Part shown: in pieces, positions 10,111-18,382 of the stretch
How the letters are laid out: every line of letters starts with the position of its first letter
Numbering within the stretch: the first letter of the stretch is position 1
Assembly: GCA_022701275.1 (NCBI GenBank)
Contig: CP031740.1
Location: 4,227,001-4,291,000 of the forward strand
Direction: 5' to 3'
Origin: Microcoleus vaginatus PCC 9802
GTDB taxonomy: Bacteria; Cyanobacteriota; Cyanobacteriia; Cyanobacteriales; Microcoleaceae
Length of the DNA stretch: 64,000 nt
Position numbers and translations under genes: made by a program
The notes under the pieces: generated by a model
What the model was told of the DNA's origin: nothing
Database searches by the model: none
The model's input: only the letters and a program-made list of their open reading frames with translations

Positions 10111-10276
10111 TGTTAAAACCTAGTTAAGCGACCATATTCTGAACTTATAGAAATAGTAGTGAGGCTGGTGCTGGGTTCGGTGCTCTTAGTCTGGGGAATA
10201 CGGTTCGGGCGGGTGTTAGTTCGATCGTCCGTTACTGCTAACGATTTGTTTAAGGGCAGAAATTCGATCGCCCTGG
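10111..10276 (+). pseudogene. Broken 5' copy of the C39-like peptidase gene (copy 1)
   Basis: Translating from about 10147 gives IEIVVRLVLGSVLLVWG and continues to NDLFKGRNSIAL, the same as the start of the intact gene at 14463. The ATG has become ATA and similarity stops after about 45 codons, where a P-type ATPase fragment begins. It is part of the tandemly duplicated block. Confidence 0.75.
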
Positions 10277-10289
10277 CTTTCGGGATGCC

Positions 10290-10346
10290 ATCGCCTGCGA
10301 TCGTTTTGACTTGGAGGTCGGCTGTTTGACAAGCTGGGAGGGCTGC
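10290..10346 (-). pseudogene. Fragment of a P-type ATPase hinge region (copy 1)
   Basis: On the minus strand this reads ACQTADLQVKTIAGDG, matching [16 protein letters not shown] of the intact ATPase (DNA 7988-8044). Only about 57 bases remain. It abuts the peptidase remnant, so the block is a fusion of two unrelated gene fragments. Confidence 0.65.
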
Positions 10347-10410
10347 CAGATCAATTCATGACTCAATGCTATCAATTGCTAGTCTGCTAGCCCAAAACAC
10401 TCAGCGCCCT

Positions 10411-11868
10411 TTAGACAATTGAATTGAGATTTTGGGCTGCATCGTTCAATTGTTGAGTGCCTACTTTGGTTTGAGTAATACCGCTAGCGGTTTCTTTTGC
10501 CGATAGGTTGAGGCTGTTCATCGCCTCCACTACTTGTTGAATGGCCACGGCTTGTTGTTGGGCAGTTAGAGAAATTTGTTGATTGTTCAATACCACATTA
10601 TTAACAGCATTTGCTACTTCCGAGAAAGCTGCTGCCGTTTCTTGACTGATTTTGGTTCCTTCTTCTACTGTTTTAGTACCTTCCTGTGTCACCGTTACGG
10701 TGGAATTTATCGCCTTCTTGATATCACCGACTAGGCGGTTAATTTTCTCGGCAGATTTCTTACTTTTATCTGCTAGTTTGCGGATTTCTGTGGCTATGAC
10801 GGTAAAACCTTTGGCGTTTTCGCCCGCCCGGACTGCTTCTACTGAGGCATTCAGTGCCAGCATATTTGTTTGATTGGCTAAATCTGTGACATCAGTAGAG
10901 ATATTGCCAATCTGATGGGTTTGTTCGCTCAAGTTCAGAATTTGTGCCGCGATCGCCCCGACATTTTCTTTCAATATTGTCATTGATTCCAGGGTTTGCT
11001 CCACTGCTAGGGTTCCCTTTTCAGTGATCTTTAAAGCTTGCCGTGCAGATTCCGCACCAGCTTGGGCTTGGTGGGCTGATTGTTGGGAAGCCGCGCTCAA
11101 CTCATCCATTGTGATTGTAGTTTGATTGACAGAGCTAGATTGTTGTGCGGCTGTGCGTTCCTGTTGTTCAACTGTGGCAGCAATCTCTGTGGAAGAACTG
11201 GCGATCGTATTTGCTACCTGATTGATTGGTCGGATAATTTTAGCAAAAATAAATAATACAATAAATGAACCAAATACTACAGCAACAATCGTACCTCCTA
11301 TCGAAACAATCGCCGCTAATTGCTCCGACTGTTTTGCTAATTTGGTTCTTTGAACCAGTAGATTATCTTCTACCTTAAGCATTTCTGCCAGCTTAGCCCT
11401 GATTTCATCCATAAATATCTTGCCTTTACCTGAAAGCACCAAGGCTCTTAGCTCTGGTTCTTTCCCCGCCCTTTTCAGGGATATAGTTTCCGCTAATTCA
11501 TCTAGTTTTTGCTGACCCAACTTTTCAACTTGGTCCAATTTTTTAACTTGCTCAGGGTTATCTTTTATTAACTCTTTTGTCTCATTTACTGTTTGATAAA
11601 ATGCTACTTGACCATTTTTATAAGGTTCTAAAAATTCCTCCTTGCCAGCGAATATAAACCCCCGCTGTCCTGTTTCAGCATCCAATAAATCTTTTTCTAG
11701 GGCTTGTAAATTTGTCTTGACTACATAAGTATGCGTTTGCCACTCAATAGCTTCGGCTAAATTATCCATACTCAATTTAGTGGCAAATCCGATGGTAATC
11801 ATTAACAAAAAAAGGGACCCGAAGCCCAACGGAACTACTTTACTAAGCCGAATAGTATTTTGCGACAT
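10411..11868 (-). CDS. Methyl-accepting chemotaxis protein with CHASE3-like sensor (copy 1)
   Basis: Membrane chemoreceptor of 485 residues. Helix 1 at about residues 10-30, an extracytoplasmic four-helix CHASE3-like domain at about 35-185 ([13 protein letters not shown]), helix 2 at about 190-215, then a signalling domain with the hairpin tip [20 protein letters not shown]. It presumably relays a stimulus to CheA/CheW, perhaps for gliding phototaxis or chemotaxis, but no che gene is nearby. From about residue 223 to the end it is nearly identical to the gene at 12588, while the sensor halves differ, which indicates domain exchange or gene conversion. Confidence 0.9.
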   Translation of the reverse strand: MSQNTIRLSKVVPLGFGSLFLLMITIGFATKLSMDNLAEAIEWQTHTYVVKTNLQALEKDLLDAETGQRGFIFAGKEEFLEPYKNGQVAFYQTVNETKELIKDNPEQVKKLDQVEKLGQQKLDELAETISLKRAGKEPELRALVLSGKGKIFMDEIRAKLAEMLKVEDNLLVQRTKLAKQSEQLAAIVSIGGTIVAVVFGSFIVLFIFAKIIRPINQVANTIASSSTEIAATVEQQERTAAQQSSSVNQTTITMDELSAASQQSAHQAQAGAESARQALKITEKGTLAVEQTLESMTILKENVGAIAAQILNLSEQTHQIGNISTDVTDLANQTNMLALNASVEAVRAGENAKGFTVIATEIRKLADKSKKSAEKINRLVGDIKKAINSTVTVTQEGTKTVEEGTKISQETAAAFSEVANAVNNVVLNNQQISLTAQQQAVAIQQVVEAMNSLNLSAKETASGITQTKVGTQQLNDAAQNLNSIV

Positions 11869-11994
11869 TTCCGTTTTTACTCCTTGATGAGTTGTTGACT
11901 TTTGTGGGTAAGTTACAGCATCAATAATTTCCTGCTATTTTTAACCAGAGTAATTATTTAATCCCTAATACTAATTCATAATTAATGCCCCTTT
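11869..11994. other. Upstream region of chemoreceptor copy 1
   Basis: About 125 AT-rich bases between the chemoreceptor start and the first XRE remnant; no gene seen. Confidence 0.5.
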
Positions 11995-12190
11995 TTACCT
12001 CGAAAAAAATTCCAGCGCTTCTTTTTGCTTTCCTTGCTTTACTAACTCAACCATTGACTCAGACTCATCAACAAAAATCTGACAAAAGTTAATGTCGAGC
12101 AAGCGATGCAGGTCAAGCCTTTAGAATTAATGGTTGTTTTCCCTGCTTCGATTTTGGATAAATCCTGTTTATTCGATTGTAGCGAGAAAT
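11995..12190 (-). pseudogene. Frameshifted XRE-family regulator remnant (copy 1)
   Basis: Minus-strand translation gives DLSKIEAGKTTINSKGLTC, the recognition-helix region of a Cro/C1 HTH, then after a frame change INFCQIFVDESESMVELVKQ and a C-terminus ending FFSR-stop at 11995. The two parts lie in different frames and no start is left, so this is a dead gene. A second copy is at 14164-14335. Confidence 0.65.
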
Positions 12191-12287
12191 TGAGGAACGA
12201 AACCTAAATATCGTCAAATTCTCTAAATTCTCTCCCCCACTCTTCTTCTCTCCCACTATTGATTGGGGTTCAAGTCGATCGCATAAA

Positions 12288-12452
12288 TGTTAAAACCTAG
12301 TTAAGCGACCATATTCTGAACTTATAGAAATAGTAGTGACGCTGGTGCTGGGTTCGGTACTCTTAGTCTGGGGAATGCGGTTCGGGCTGGTGTTAGTTTG
12401 ATCGTCCGTTACTGCTAACGATTTGTTTAAGGGCAGAAATTCGATCGTCCTG
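12288..12452 (+). pseudogene. Broken 5' copy of the C39-like peptidase gene (copy 2)
   Basis: Reads IEIVVTLVLGSVLLVWG from 12324; the start codon is ATA and an in-frame TGA follows FGLVLV. The intact relative begins at 14463. Directly followed by an ATPase fragment. Confidence 0.75.
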
Positions 12453-12466
12453 GCTTTCGGGATGCC

Positions 12467-12522
12467 ATCGCCTGCGATCGTTTTGACTTGGATGCCGGCT
12501 GTTTGACAAGCTGGGAGGGCTG
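12467..12522 (-). pseudogene. Fragment of a P-type ATPase hinge region (copy 2)
   Basis: Minus-strand [16 protein letters not shown], one step closer to the intact ATPase sequence than copy 1. No flanking ATPase sequence remains. Confidence 0.65.
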
Positions 12523-12587
12523 CCAGATCAATTCATGACTCAATGCTATCAATTGCTAGTCTGCTAGCCCAAAACACTCAGCGCCCT

Positions 12588-14042
12588 TTAGACCATTGAA
12601 TTGAGATTTTGGGCTGCATCGTTCAATTGTTGAGTGCCTAATTTGGTTTGAGTAATACCACTAGCGGTTTCTTTTGCCGATAGGTTGAGGCTGTTCATCG
12701 CCTCCACTACTTGTTGAATGGCCACGGCTTGTTGTTGGGCAGTTAGAGAAATTTGTTGATTGTTCAATACCACATTATTAACAGCATTTGCTACTTCCGA
12801 GAAAGCTGCTGCCGTTTCTTGACTGATTTTGGTTCCTTCTTCTACTGTTTTAGTACCTTCCTGTGTCACCGTTACGGTGGAATTTATCGCCTTCTTGATA
12901 TCACCGACTAGGCGGTTAATTTTCTCGGCAGATTTCTTACTTTTATCTGCTAGTTTGCGGATTTCTGTGGCTATGACGGTAAAACCTTTGGCGTTTTCGC
13001 CCGCCCGGACTGCTTCTACTGAGGCATTCAGTGCCAGCATATTTGTTTGATTGGCTAAATCTGTGACATCAGTAGAGATATTGCCAATCTGATGGGTTTG
13101 TTCGCTCAAGTTCAGAATTTGTGCCGCGATCGCCCCGACATTTTCTTTCAATATTGTCATTGATTCCAGGGTTTGCTCCACTGCTAGGGTTCCCTTTTCA
13201 GTGATCTTTAAAGCTTGCCGTGCAGATTCCGCACCAGCTTGGGCTTGGTGGGCTGATTGTTGGGAAGCCGCGCTCAACTCATCCATTGTGATTGTAGTTT
13301 GATTGACAGAGCTAAATTGCTGTGCGGCTGTGCGTTCCTGCTGTTCAACTGTGGCAGCAATCTCTGTGGAAGAACTAACAATCATATTGACTGAGTGATT
13401 CATTCTCTTTGCAATGCCTGAAGCAATCCACAGAGCGATCGCAATTGCCGTAAGTGCAGCTAAAGCAGTGCTTAAAATCACGACTGTAGTCAGGAACTGC
13501 AAAGCTTGAATTTGCTCTTTTTCTCTGTTAGCTAAAATCTGTTCCTGGGTGCTTTCAAACTCCTTAGCTATAGCATCAACCTGACGAAGCTTTGGTACAA
13601 TTTGTGTCTTCCACAAGTTAATTCCCTCGTCTCGCTTACCTTGATCAACCAAAGAAAAGGCTTGTCTATAGCCTTGGTCTATCTTATCTTGTAATACATT
13701 CATTTCATCTAGCCGCTGGAGCTGCTTCGGGTTTTGAACCCGCTTAAGTAAATCCTGATAGAAAGAGTCAAAGCTGTTTACCCCTTCATTGTATTCAGTT
13801 AAGAAAGCACTCTCTTGTCTCAAAAAATAGCCGCGAGCAGCTTTCTGCATACCTGAGAATCCCAGTTCAAGATCTTTTATGCCTATAACAATAGCATTAG
13901 AATTGTTTAGAACTTTTGCTTTTTCTTCTACTCCTTTAGCATTAAAAAAAACCCAAGTAGCTGCTCCAACTGAGAGCAAAATCGGTATGGAATATCCCCA
14001 CAGGATACGCTCTCTTAATTTGGTGGCTTTGAAGTTAAGCAT
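12588..14042 (-). CDS. Methyl-accepting chemotaxis protein with CHASE3-like sensor (copy 2)
   Basis: Chemoreceptor of 484 residues. Helix 1 around residues 15-35, extracytoplasmic helical sensor at about 38-180 containing [14 protein letters not shown], helix 2 at about 183-208, then the signalling domain. The last about 260 residues differ from copy 1 at only about three positions, whereas the sensor halves share only general fold features. Hence the two receptors probably feed the same pathway with different inputs. Start [21 protein letters not shown] is typical of cyanobacterial receptors. Confidence 0.9.
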   Translation of the reverse strand: MLNFKATKLRERILWGYSIPILLSVGAATWVFFNAKGVEEKAKVLNNSNAIVIGIKDLELGFSGMQKAARGYFLRQESAFLTEYNEGVNSFDSFYQDLLKRVQNPKQLQRLDEMNVLQDKIDQGYRQAFSLVDQGKRDEGINLWKTQIVPKLRQVDAIAKEFESTQEQILANREKEQIQALQFLTTVVILSTALAALTAIAIALWIASGIAKRMNHSVNMIVSSSTEIAATVEQQERTAAQQFSSVNQTTITMDELSAASQQSAHQAQAGAESARQALKITEKGTLAVEQTLESMTILKENVGAIAAQILNLSEQTHQIGNISTDVTDLANQTNMLALNASVEAVRAGENAKGFTVIATEIRKLADKSKKSAEKINRLVGDIKKAINSTVTVTQEGTKTVEEGTKISQETAAAFSEVANAVNNVVLNNQQISLTAQQQAVAIQQVVEAMNSLNLSAKETASGITQTKLGTQQLNDAAQNLNSMV

Positions 14043-14072
14043 CTTAAAGTTTTCCTATAATTACAAAAAAAA

Positions 14073-14150
14073 TTACTTAATCCCCTTCAAATCAATGGGA
14101 ACTCCATATCCGAGTAACATCCGGTTTCTCAGATTTAAGTTGGCAAACAT
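14073..14150 (-). pseudogene. 5' stub of a third chemoreceptor gene
   Basis: A 25-codon frame, MFANLNLRNRMLLGYGVPI then six more residues and stop. It parallels the start of copy 2 ([17 protein letters not shown]) and is preceded by AGGAG seven bases upstream, so it is the beginning of another receptor gene whose remainder is gone. Confidence 0.55.
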
Positions 14151-14163
14151 AAGAATATCTCCT

Positions 14164-14335
14164 TTTGGGTTAGGTAGCTGAATTATCTGATTGTCAACCA
14201 TTGATTCACACTCATCAATAAAAACCTGGCAAAACTTAATGTCGAGCAAGCGATGCAGGTCAAGCCTTTAGGATTAAGGGTTGTTCTACCTGCTTCAATT
14301 TTGGATAAATCCGCTTTATTCGATTGTAGCTAGAA
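14164..14335 (-). pseudogene. Frameshifted XRE-family regulator remnant (copy 2)
   Basis: Reads DLSKIEAGRTTLNPKGLTC, then in another frame DIKFCQVFIDECESMVD. Same family and same frameshift point as 11995-12190, so the break predates the duplication. It stands between a receptor stub and the intact peptidase gene. Confidence 0.65.
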
Positions 14336-14462
14336 ATGGAGGAACGAAACCCAAACATTGTCAAATCTTCTCTCCCACTCTTCCTCTCTCCAACTATTGA
14401 GTGGGCTCCAAGTCGATCGCCGAGCGTGTTACAACCTAGTTAAGCAACAAAATTTTGAGTTC

Positions 14463-15485
14463 ATGGAAATAGTAGTGACGCTGGTGCTGGGTTCGGTGCT
14501 GTTTGTCTGGGGAAGGCGCTTCGGGCGAGTGTTAGTTCGCTCTGGAGTGACGGCTAACGATTTGTTTAAGGGCAGAAATTCGATCGCCCTGCTGTTTTTG
14601 GGTTTTTATATTGCCTTGCTGCTACTGGCTCTAAATCTGCCTCAAATGCCAGCTTTGCCGATCGAGTGGCGCTTTCACGGGATGCAAGTTACTTGGACTT
14701 TGCTACGAGTGATGTTGATGGGAGTCTGCGGTATTGGCTTTAGTATAAGTTGGTTGACAGCGCGATCGCAAGTAATCGCAGTAATCTTAATTGGTTGCTT
14801 GGGATTGGCAGGATTTACAGGCGCTGAAAACTATTTTCTGGCGCCAATTTATGCTGATTTAATAAATAATTTGCAGCCCAACGGTGTTTTTCGACAAACA
14901 TCTAACAGCAGTTGCGCCCCCGCGGCGCTAGCAACAGTGTTAAGGCGTTGGGGAATCGATGCGACGGAATCGAGTGTAGCGCGTTTTGCGGGGACGAGTC
15001 GCTTGGGAACTTCCATGCCACAGTTAATTATAGCAGCAAGAGCTTTGGGCGTAAATGCGATCGAATTAACGCCAACTTGGGAGCAAATTCAGCAAATTAA
15101 TCGCCCCGGAGTGCTAGCAGTTTGGCTGTTTGACGGCCCTCGGAAGCTACCGCACGCGGTGGCTTTGCTGGGAATGAATGACAGTGTAGCTGCCATTGGA
15201 GACCCGGCGCGGGGCAGGATTTTCTATTTAGATAGGACAACTTTTGCCCAGATTTGGCGAGAGGAATACGTGCCGATTTTTCGTTCTGCGGATATCTTGT
15301 TAAGCAATCAGCAAGCTATTGACTATTTGAGTAAATTAGGATATAATTCTGGTAATTTGCAAGCAGATATTGAGCGCTTTCAAACAGATAAAAAATTAAA
15401 AATCAGCGGCAACTTAGACCGGATGACTGAGTTAATGTTGAGCGGCAGTTTTTTGGAAGGAGTCCCCCGATTGGATGGGAAATAG
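14463..15485 (+). CDS. Membrane-anchored C39-like cysteine peptidase
   Basis: A 340-residue protein with three or four N-terminal membrane helices (residues about 1-20, 38-58, 78-98, 103-123), then a papain-like C39 domain: catalytic Cys151 in NSSCAPAALATVLRRWG, His231 in LPHAVALLG and Asp247 in AIGDPARG. Residues about 295-340 resemble a peptidoglycan-binding-type repeat (DIERFQTDKKLKISGNLD). C39 domains cleave double-glycine leaders or act as bacteriocin-processing units, but no peptide or ABC partner is seen. Start at the ATG at 14463: the two broken copies are homologous from this codon onward. An open frame further upstream is not needed. Confidence 0.8.
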   Translation: MEIVVTLVLGSVLFVWGRRFGRVLVRSGVTANDLFKGRNSIALLFLGFYIALLLLALNLPQMPALPIEWRFHGMQVTWTLLRVMLMGVCGIGFSISWLTARSQVIAVILIGCLGLAGFTGAENYFLAPIYADLINNLQPNGVFRQTSNSSCAPAALATVLRRWGIDATESSVARFAGTSRLGTSMPQLIIAARALGVNAIELTPTWEQIQQINRPGVLAVWLFDGPRKLPHAVALLGMNDSVAAIGDPARGRIFYLDRTTFAQIWREEYVPIFRSADILLSNQQAIDYLSKLGYNSGNLQADIERFQTDKKLKISGNLDRMTELMLSGSFLEGVPRLDGK

Positions 15486-15488
15486 TTA

Positions 15489-15734
15489 TTACAAATCATC
15501 AAGCGCAGAGGCACTCTTGACCGACAGAAAATAGGAATCATGCGGTTTTTTTTCAGACAATCTTTGAGTCATTCGTTCATAGCGATCGCAAATATTTGAT
15601 CGCCCCAGCAGATGAGCGACGATCGCACCTTCGTAGCATGGCTGCATGAAATTACCCATATAACCGTAGGCAGTTGCATCTAATTCCTCCTCTATTTTTG
15701 GCGTTGCAGAATTTGAGGAGGATTCTTGTGGGGA
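15489..15734 (-). pseudogene. C-terminal remnant of an unidentified gene
   Basis: An 81-codon frame with sense-like composition and no start near its upstream end; it opens right after a TAG at 15735-15737. Segments such as YGYMGNFMQPCYEGAIVAHL and ERMTQRLSEKKPHDSYF look like real protein. The first ATG inside (15659) would give 56 residues. I read it as the 3' end of a gene cut by later rearrangement; family unknown. Confidence 0.4.
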
Positions 15735-15868
15735 CTAGGGTTAGGCGTTCCGCCTGCTGTGAAAATACACGCCTTCGGGGTACGAGAGTCCATGCCACAA
15801 AACCATCAAAATCATCCCGCAATTATGCAACACCCTATTTTTAGGGTCGATCGCACCTTAGCCACGCC

Positions 15869-16357
15869 TCACCGTTTTTGACAATTGGGAACAGTTGAAT
15901 CGCTCATTTTAGGCTCAGACAGCTTGACTTCCCATCCAGGTAAATTCCACCAATTAACTCGCTGATTCGGCTGAATCCAAAAGTTTAGTTGCGTAATTTT
16001 GCCATCCTCAAATCTGAGTGTGGGAAAGGTAGGATAACTGGTATCATCGGTTTCGCGATAAGTGCGTCCAAGGTAATTTAGGCAGGTCGTTAATCCCTCC
16101 GTAATTCCCAATTCTTCCACTCCCGTTCCCTTCAATTTGGCATCATCGTAGCTGAAAGAACCGTTGAATGAATTGCCCGCTAACCCGCCTTTGGTAACAG
16201 TGATAGTGAAATCGTAGGTGACGGGAGCTGCGTAGGCTTGGGTTGCAGTGACAACTGTGCTCAGAAGAGTAGTGGCGATTGCCACCGAGAGTTTTGAAAT
16301 TGCGGGCACACTCGCAGCCCGATAAAGAACAACACTATAAATTTCGCTTTCAATCAT
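15869..16357 (-). CDS. Secreted hypothetical protein
   Basis: 162 residues with a Sec signal peptide ending at about residue 43 (TATQAYA-APVTYDF). The mature part begins YDFTITVTKGGLAGNSFNG, a beta-rich start often found in cyanobacterial exported proteins that otherwise carry a PEP-CTERM sorting tail; no such tail is present here. GGAG lies about nine bases before the start. No function can be given. Confidence 0.65.
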   Translation of the reverse strand: MIESEIYSVVLYRAASVPAISKLSVAIATTLLSTVVTATQAYAAPVTYDFTITVTKGGLAGNSFNGSFSYDDAKLKGTGVEELGITEGLTTCLNYLGRTYRETDDTSYPTFPTLRFEDGKITQLNFWIQPNQRVNWWNLPGWEVKLSEPKMSDSTVPNCQKR

Positions 16358-16527
16358 CGGGAAACTCCTTGATTACACTTCTCTAGTAAGTGATTTAGCG
16401 GATATGATATCATAAGTAATCAGTTAAATGCGATCGCAGCAGAGTGCCAAGCGAACAAAAATTACCGCCTCTGGTGAATCATGTATACTTTTTTTTCACT
16501 GAAAACCCCAACAGAAAACACTCGTCT

Positions 16528-17556
16528 TTAATCGCCCAGAATTAACTCAGTAGATGGAACAATCTTCATTCCCGCCGCAGCAAATTTTTGATAAGCTGCA
16601 TCTGCTTGTTCCGTAAAATCAACAACACCCGGAACAACCACAGGCGAAGTGCAATCTTCCAGCAAATAAACCTTCTTTGCCAAATTCGGATCTCGCGCCA
16701 AAATTTCCGTTAACAAATCATCAATTGTCCAAGCAACGCAGTGACTTTTGGCTTGTCCGGCAATAATTACTGCATCAAAATCGAGCAATTTATCAATAAA
16801 CTTAGCATTCTTTTCGGCAATCGGATTGCCGTCGAATCCATCTAAAACTTCTGGGCGCAAAACAGAATAGTTTTCTGTCAGTGGATTCCCACCTTTGATT
16901 TCAAAAAGTGCTTGGCTGTTGCGGGCGATGCTGTGGAAAAATATTGCTTCTTCCACCGCAGAAACCAGGGCGTGTCCGATGCCGCCCAGCATCGAGTGAT
17001 AGGGCCAAATTGTCAGGGGATATTTCCCATCGTCGCTAAGTTTTTTGACGTAGTGGCAAGCCTGTTTTTCCAGTGCTGAAAGATTGCCGCCGCTGATGCT
17101 GTCGGCGACGGCTGGATTGACTTTCCAAATGCCTTTTTGAACATCTTCGAGTGTAATAGAAGTTGCCGCTGGTAGGGGGTGTTCGCCTGCTTCGTCGATC
17201 CAAAAAATTGGATGAAAAATTTGCAGGGCGGTGTGGGTGTCCATTGTCGGTGCAATGGTGGTAATTGCATTTAAATTGCGATAGATGAATTCGCACAGCC
17301 GCAGGTTATCATCAACTGCACCGCTACCGGAACGCCCCCCGACAAATAATTCAAATTCGGGCAAACAAAAGGTATTTTGGGCATCGATTATCATCAAACA
17401 AATGCGGTTTGTGTCCTTTGTGGCTGGCTGGATGTTGTGCTGTTTGGCCCAATCTTTCGCTTGGGCGGCGCGTTCTCGGTAGGGGACTCGCCAGACTTCG
17501 CCTACTTTTTTCGGGTCGAAATGTTCGGGGGTTGGGAGTTGGGCTTTTGATGTCAT
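16528..17556 (-). CDS. Nicotinamidase-like cysteine hydrolase (isochorismatase superfamily)
   Basis: 342 residues. Superfamily triad visible: Asp58 (MIIDAQNTF), Lys221 (EIKGGNP) and nucleophile Cys273 (AKSHCVAWT). Metal ligands of nicotinamidases are also suggested: Asp106 and His108 (MDTHT) and His115, and WPYHSM matches the WPxHC motif with Ser instead of Cys. So an amide hydrolase of the PncA type, possibly nicotinamide to nicotinate, is likely. It is much longer than typical PncA (about 200-215 residues) owing to an N-terminal 50-residue extension and internal insertions, so another substrate is possible. Confidence 0.75.
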   Translation of the reverse strand: MTSKAQLPTPEHFDPKKVGEVWRVPYRERAAQAKDWAKQHNIQPATKDTNRICLMIIDAQNTFCLPEFELFVGGRSGSGAVDDNLRLCEFIYRNLNAITTIAPTMDTHTALQIFHPIFWIDEAGEHPLPAATSITLEDVQKGIWKVNPAVADSISGGNLSALEKQACHYVKKLSDDGKYPLTIWPYHSMLGGIGHALVSAVEEAIFFHSIARNSQALFEIKGGNPLTENYSVLRPEVLDGFDGNPIAEKNAKFIDKLLDFDAVIIAGQAKSHCVAWTIDDLLTEILARDPNLAKKVYLLEDCTSPVVVPGVVDFTEQADAAYQKFAAAGMKIVPSTELILGD

Positions 17557-17634
17557 AACCTATCGCTTGTAGGGTAGTTTACAGTAATAATTTAAGTTTG
17601 GAGTATAATGTTGATAAATATTTGCAGGTGAATC

Positions 17635-18366
17635 ATGCCCAAAGAACGAATCCAAGATTATGCTAGGGTAAAATTTAAACGCATAGTGTTGTTTTTTTCG
17701 ATCGCACTTTTGCTCGCTCTGTTAATTGTAGCAACTAGATCGGCCTACGTTCAAGATGTTTTGAGAACTCTGTTAATGCGGATCGAGGATTTAGGGTGGT
17801 GGGGGCCAGTGGCTTTTGTAGCTACTTATAACTTGGCTACTGTGCTGTTTGTACCGGGTTCGGTACTGACGGTGGGAGGGGGGGCGATTTTTGGTTTGTG
17901 GTGGGGTTCGGTTTACGTCTTTGCGGCGTCCACTTTAGGTGCTGTATTTGCTTTTGCGATCGGGCGCTATTTGTGTCGCGATCGCGTGGTAAAATATATG
18001 GAATCTCACCCCAAGTTTAAAGCTCTCGATCGCGCAGTTTCCCAACAAGGATTAAAAATAGTTTTTTTAACTCGCCTTTGTCCTTTATTTCCTTTCAATT
18101 TATTGAATTACGCTCTGGGAATTACTCAGGTTTCTTTGAAAGATTACGTGCTGGGTTCCTTTGGCATGATACCGGGTACAATTATGTACGTTTACTCTGG
18201 TTCTTTGGTGGGAGAGGTTGCTGCGATAGGCAGGGAAACTGTGTATGTAAGTCCTCAAGATTCCGCCGTAAAATGGTTGATTAATATTATCAGTTTTCTT
18301 GCTACAGTCGCTGTTACTGTCTATATCACTCGGATTGCCCGCAAGGCTTTGGATGAAAGTATTTAA
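17635..18366 (+). CDS. TVP38/TMEM64 (DedA-like) membrane protein
   Basis: 243 residues, five to six hydrophobic segments. The SNARE-associated/VTT domain is marked by FVPGSVLTVGGGAIFG and, later, LTRLCPLFPFNLLNYALG. This family is linked to lipid or ion scrambling and transport in the inner membrane. The stop is 16 bases before the next start, so it forms an operon with a MerA-like flavoprotein, a pairing frequent in cyanobacteria. Confidence 0.85.
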   Translation: MPKERIQDYARVKFKRIVLFFSIALLLALLIVATRSAYVQDVLRTLLMRIEDLGWWGPVAFVATYNLATVLFVPGSVLTVGGGAIFGLWWGSVYVFAASTLGAVFAFAIGRYLCRDRVVKYMESHPKFKALDRAVSQQGLKIVFLTRLCPLFPFNLLNYALGITQVSLKDYVLGSFGMIPGTIMYVYSGSLVGEVAAIGRETVYVSPQDSAVKWLINIISFLATVAVTVYITRIARKALDESI

Positions 18367-18382
18367 TTAGCAGGATTTGCCC

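Larger units (their letters stand above)
10111..11199. repeat. Tandem duplication, left copy
   Basis: This 1,089-base block recurs at 12288-13376 at a constant offset of 2,177 bases, with a few dozen substitutions at most and no indel noticed. It covers the peptidase/ATPase debris plus the cytoplasmic signalling half of the chemoreceptor gene. Confidence 0.85.
12288..13376. repeat. Tandem duplication, right copy
   Basis: Partner of 10111-11199 at an offset of 2,177 bases. Similarity ends sharply at GGAAGAACT (13368-13376), inside the chemoreceptor gene. Confidence 0.85.
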
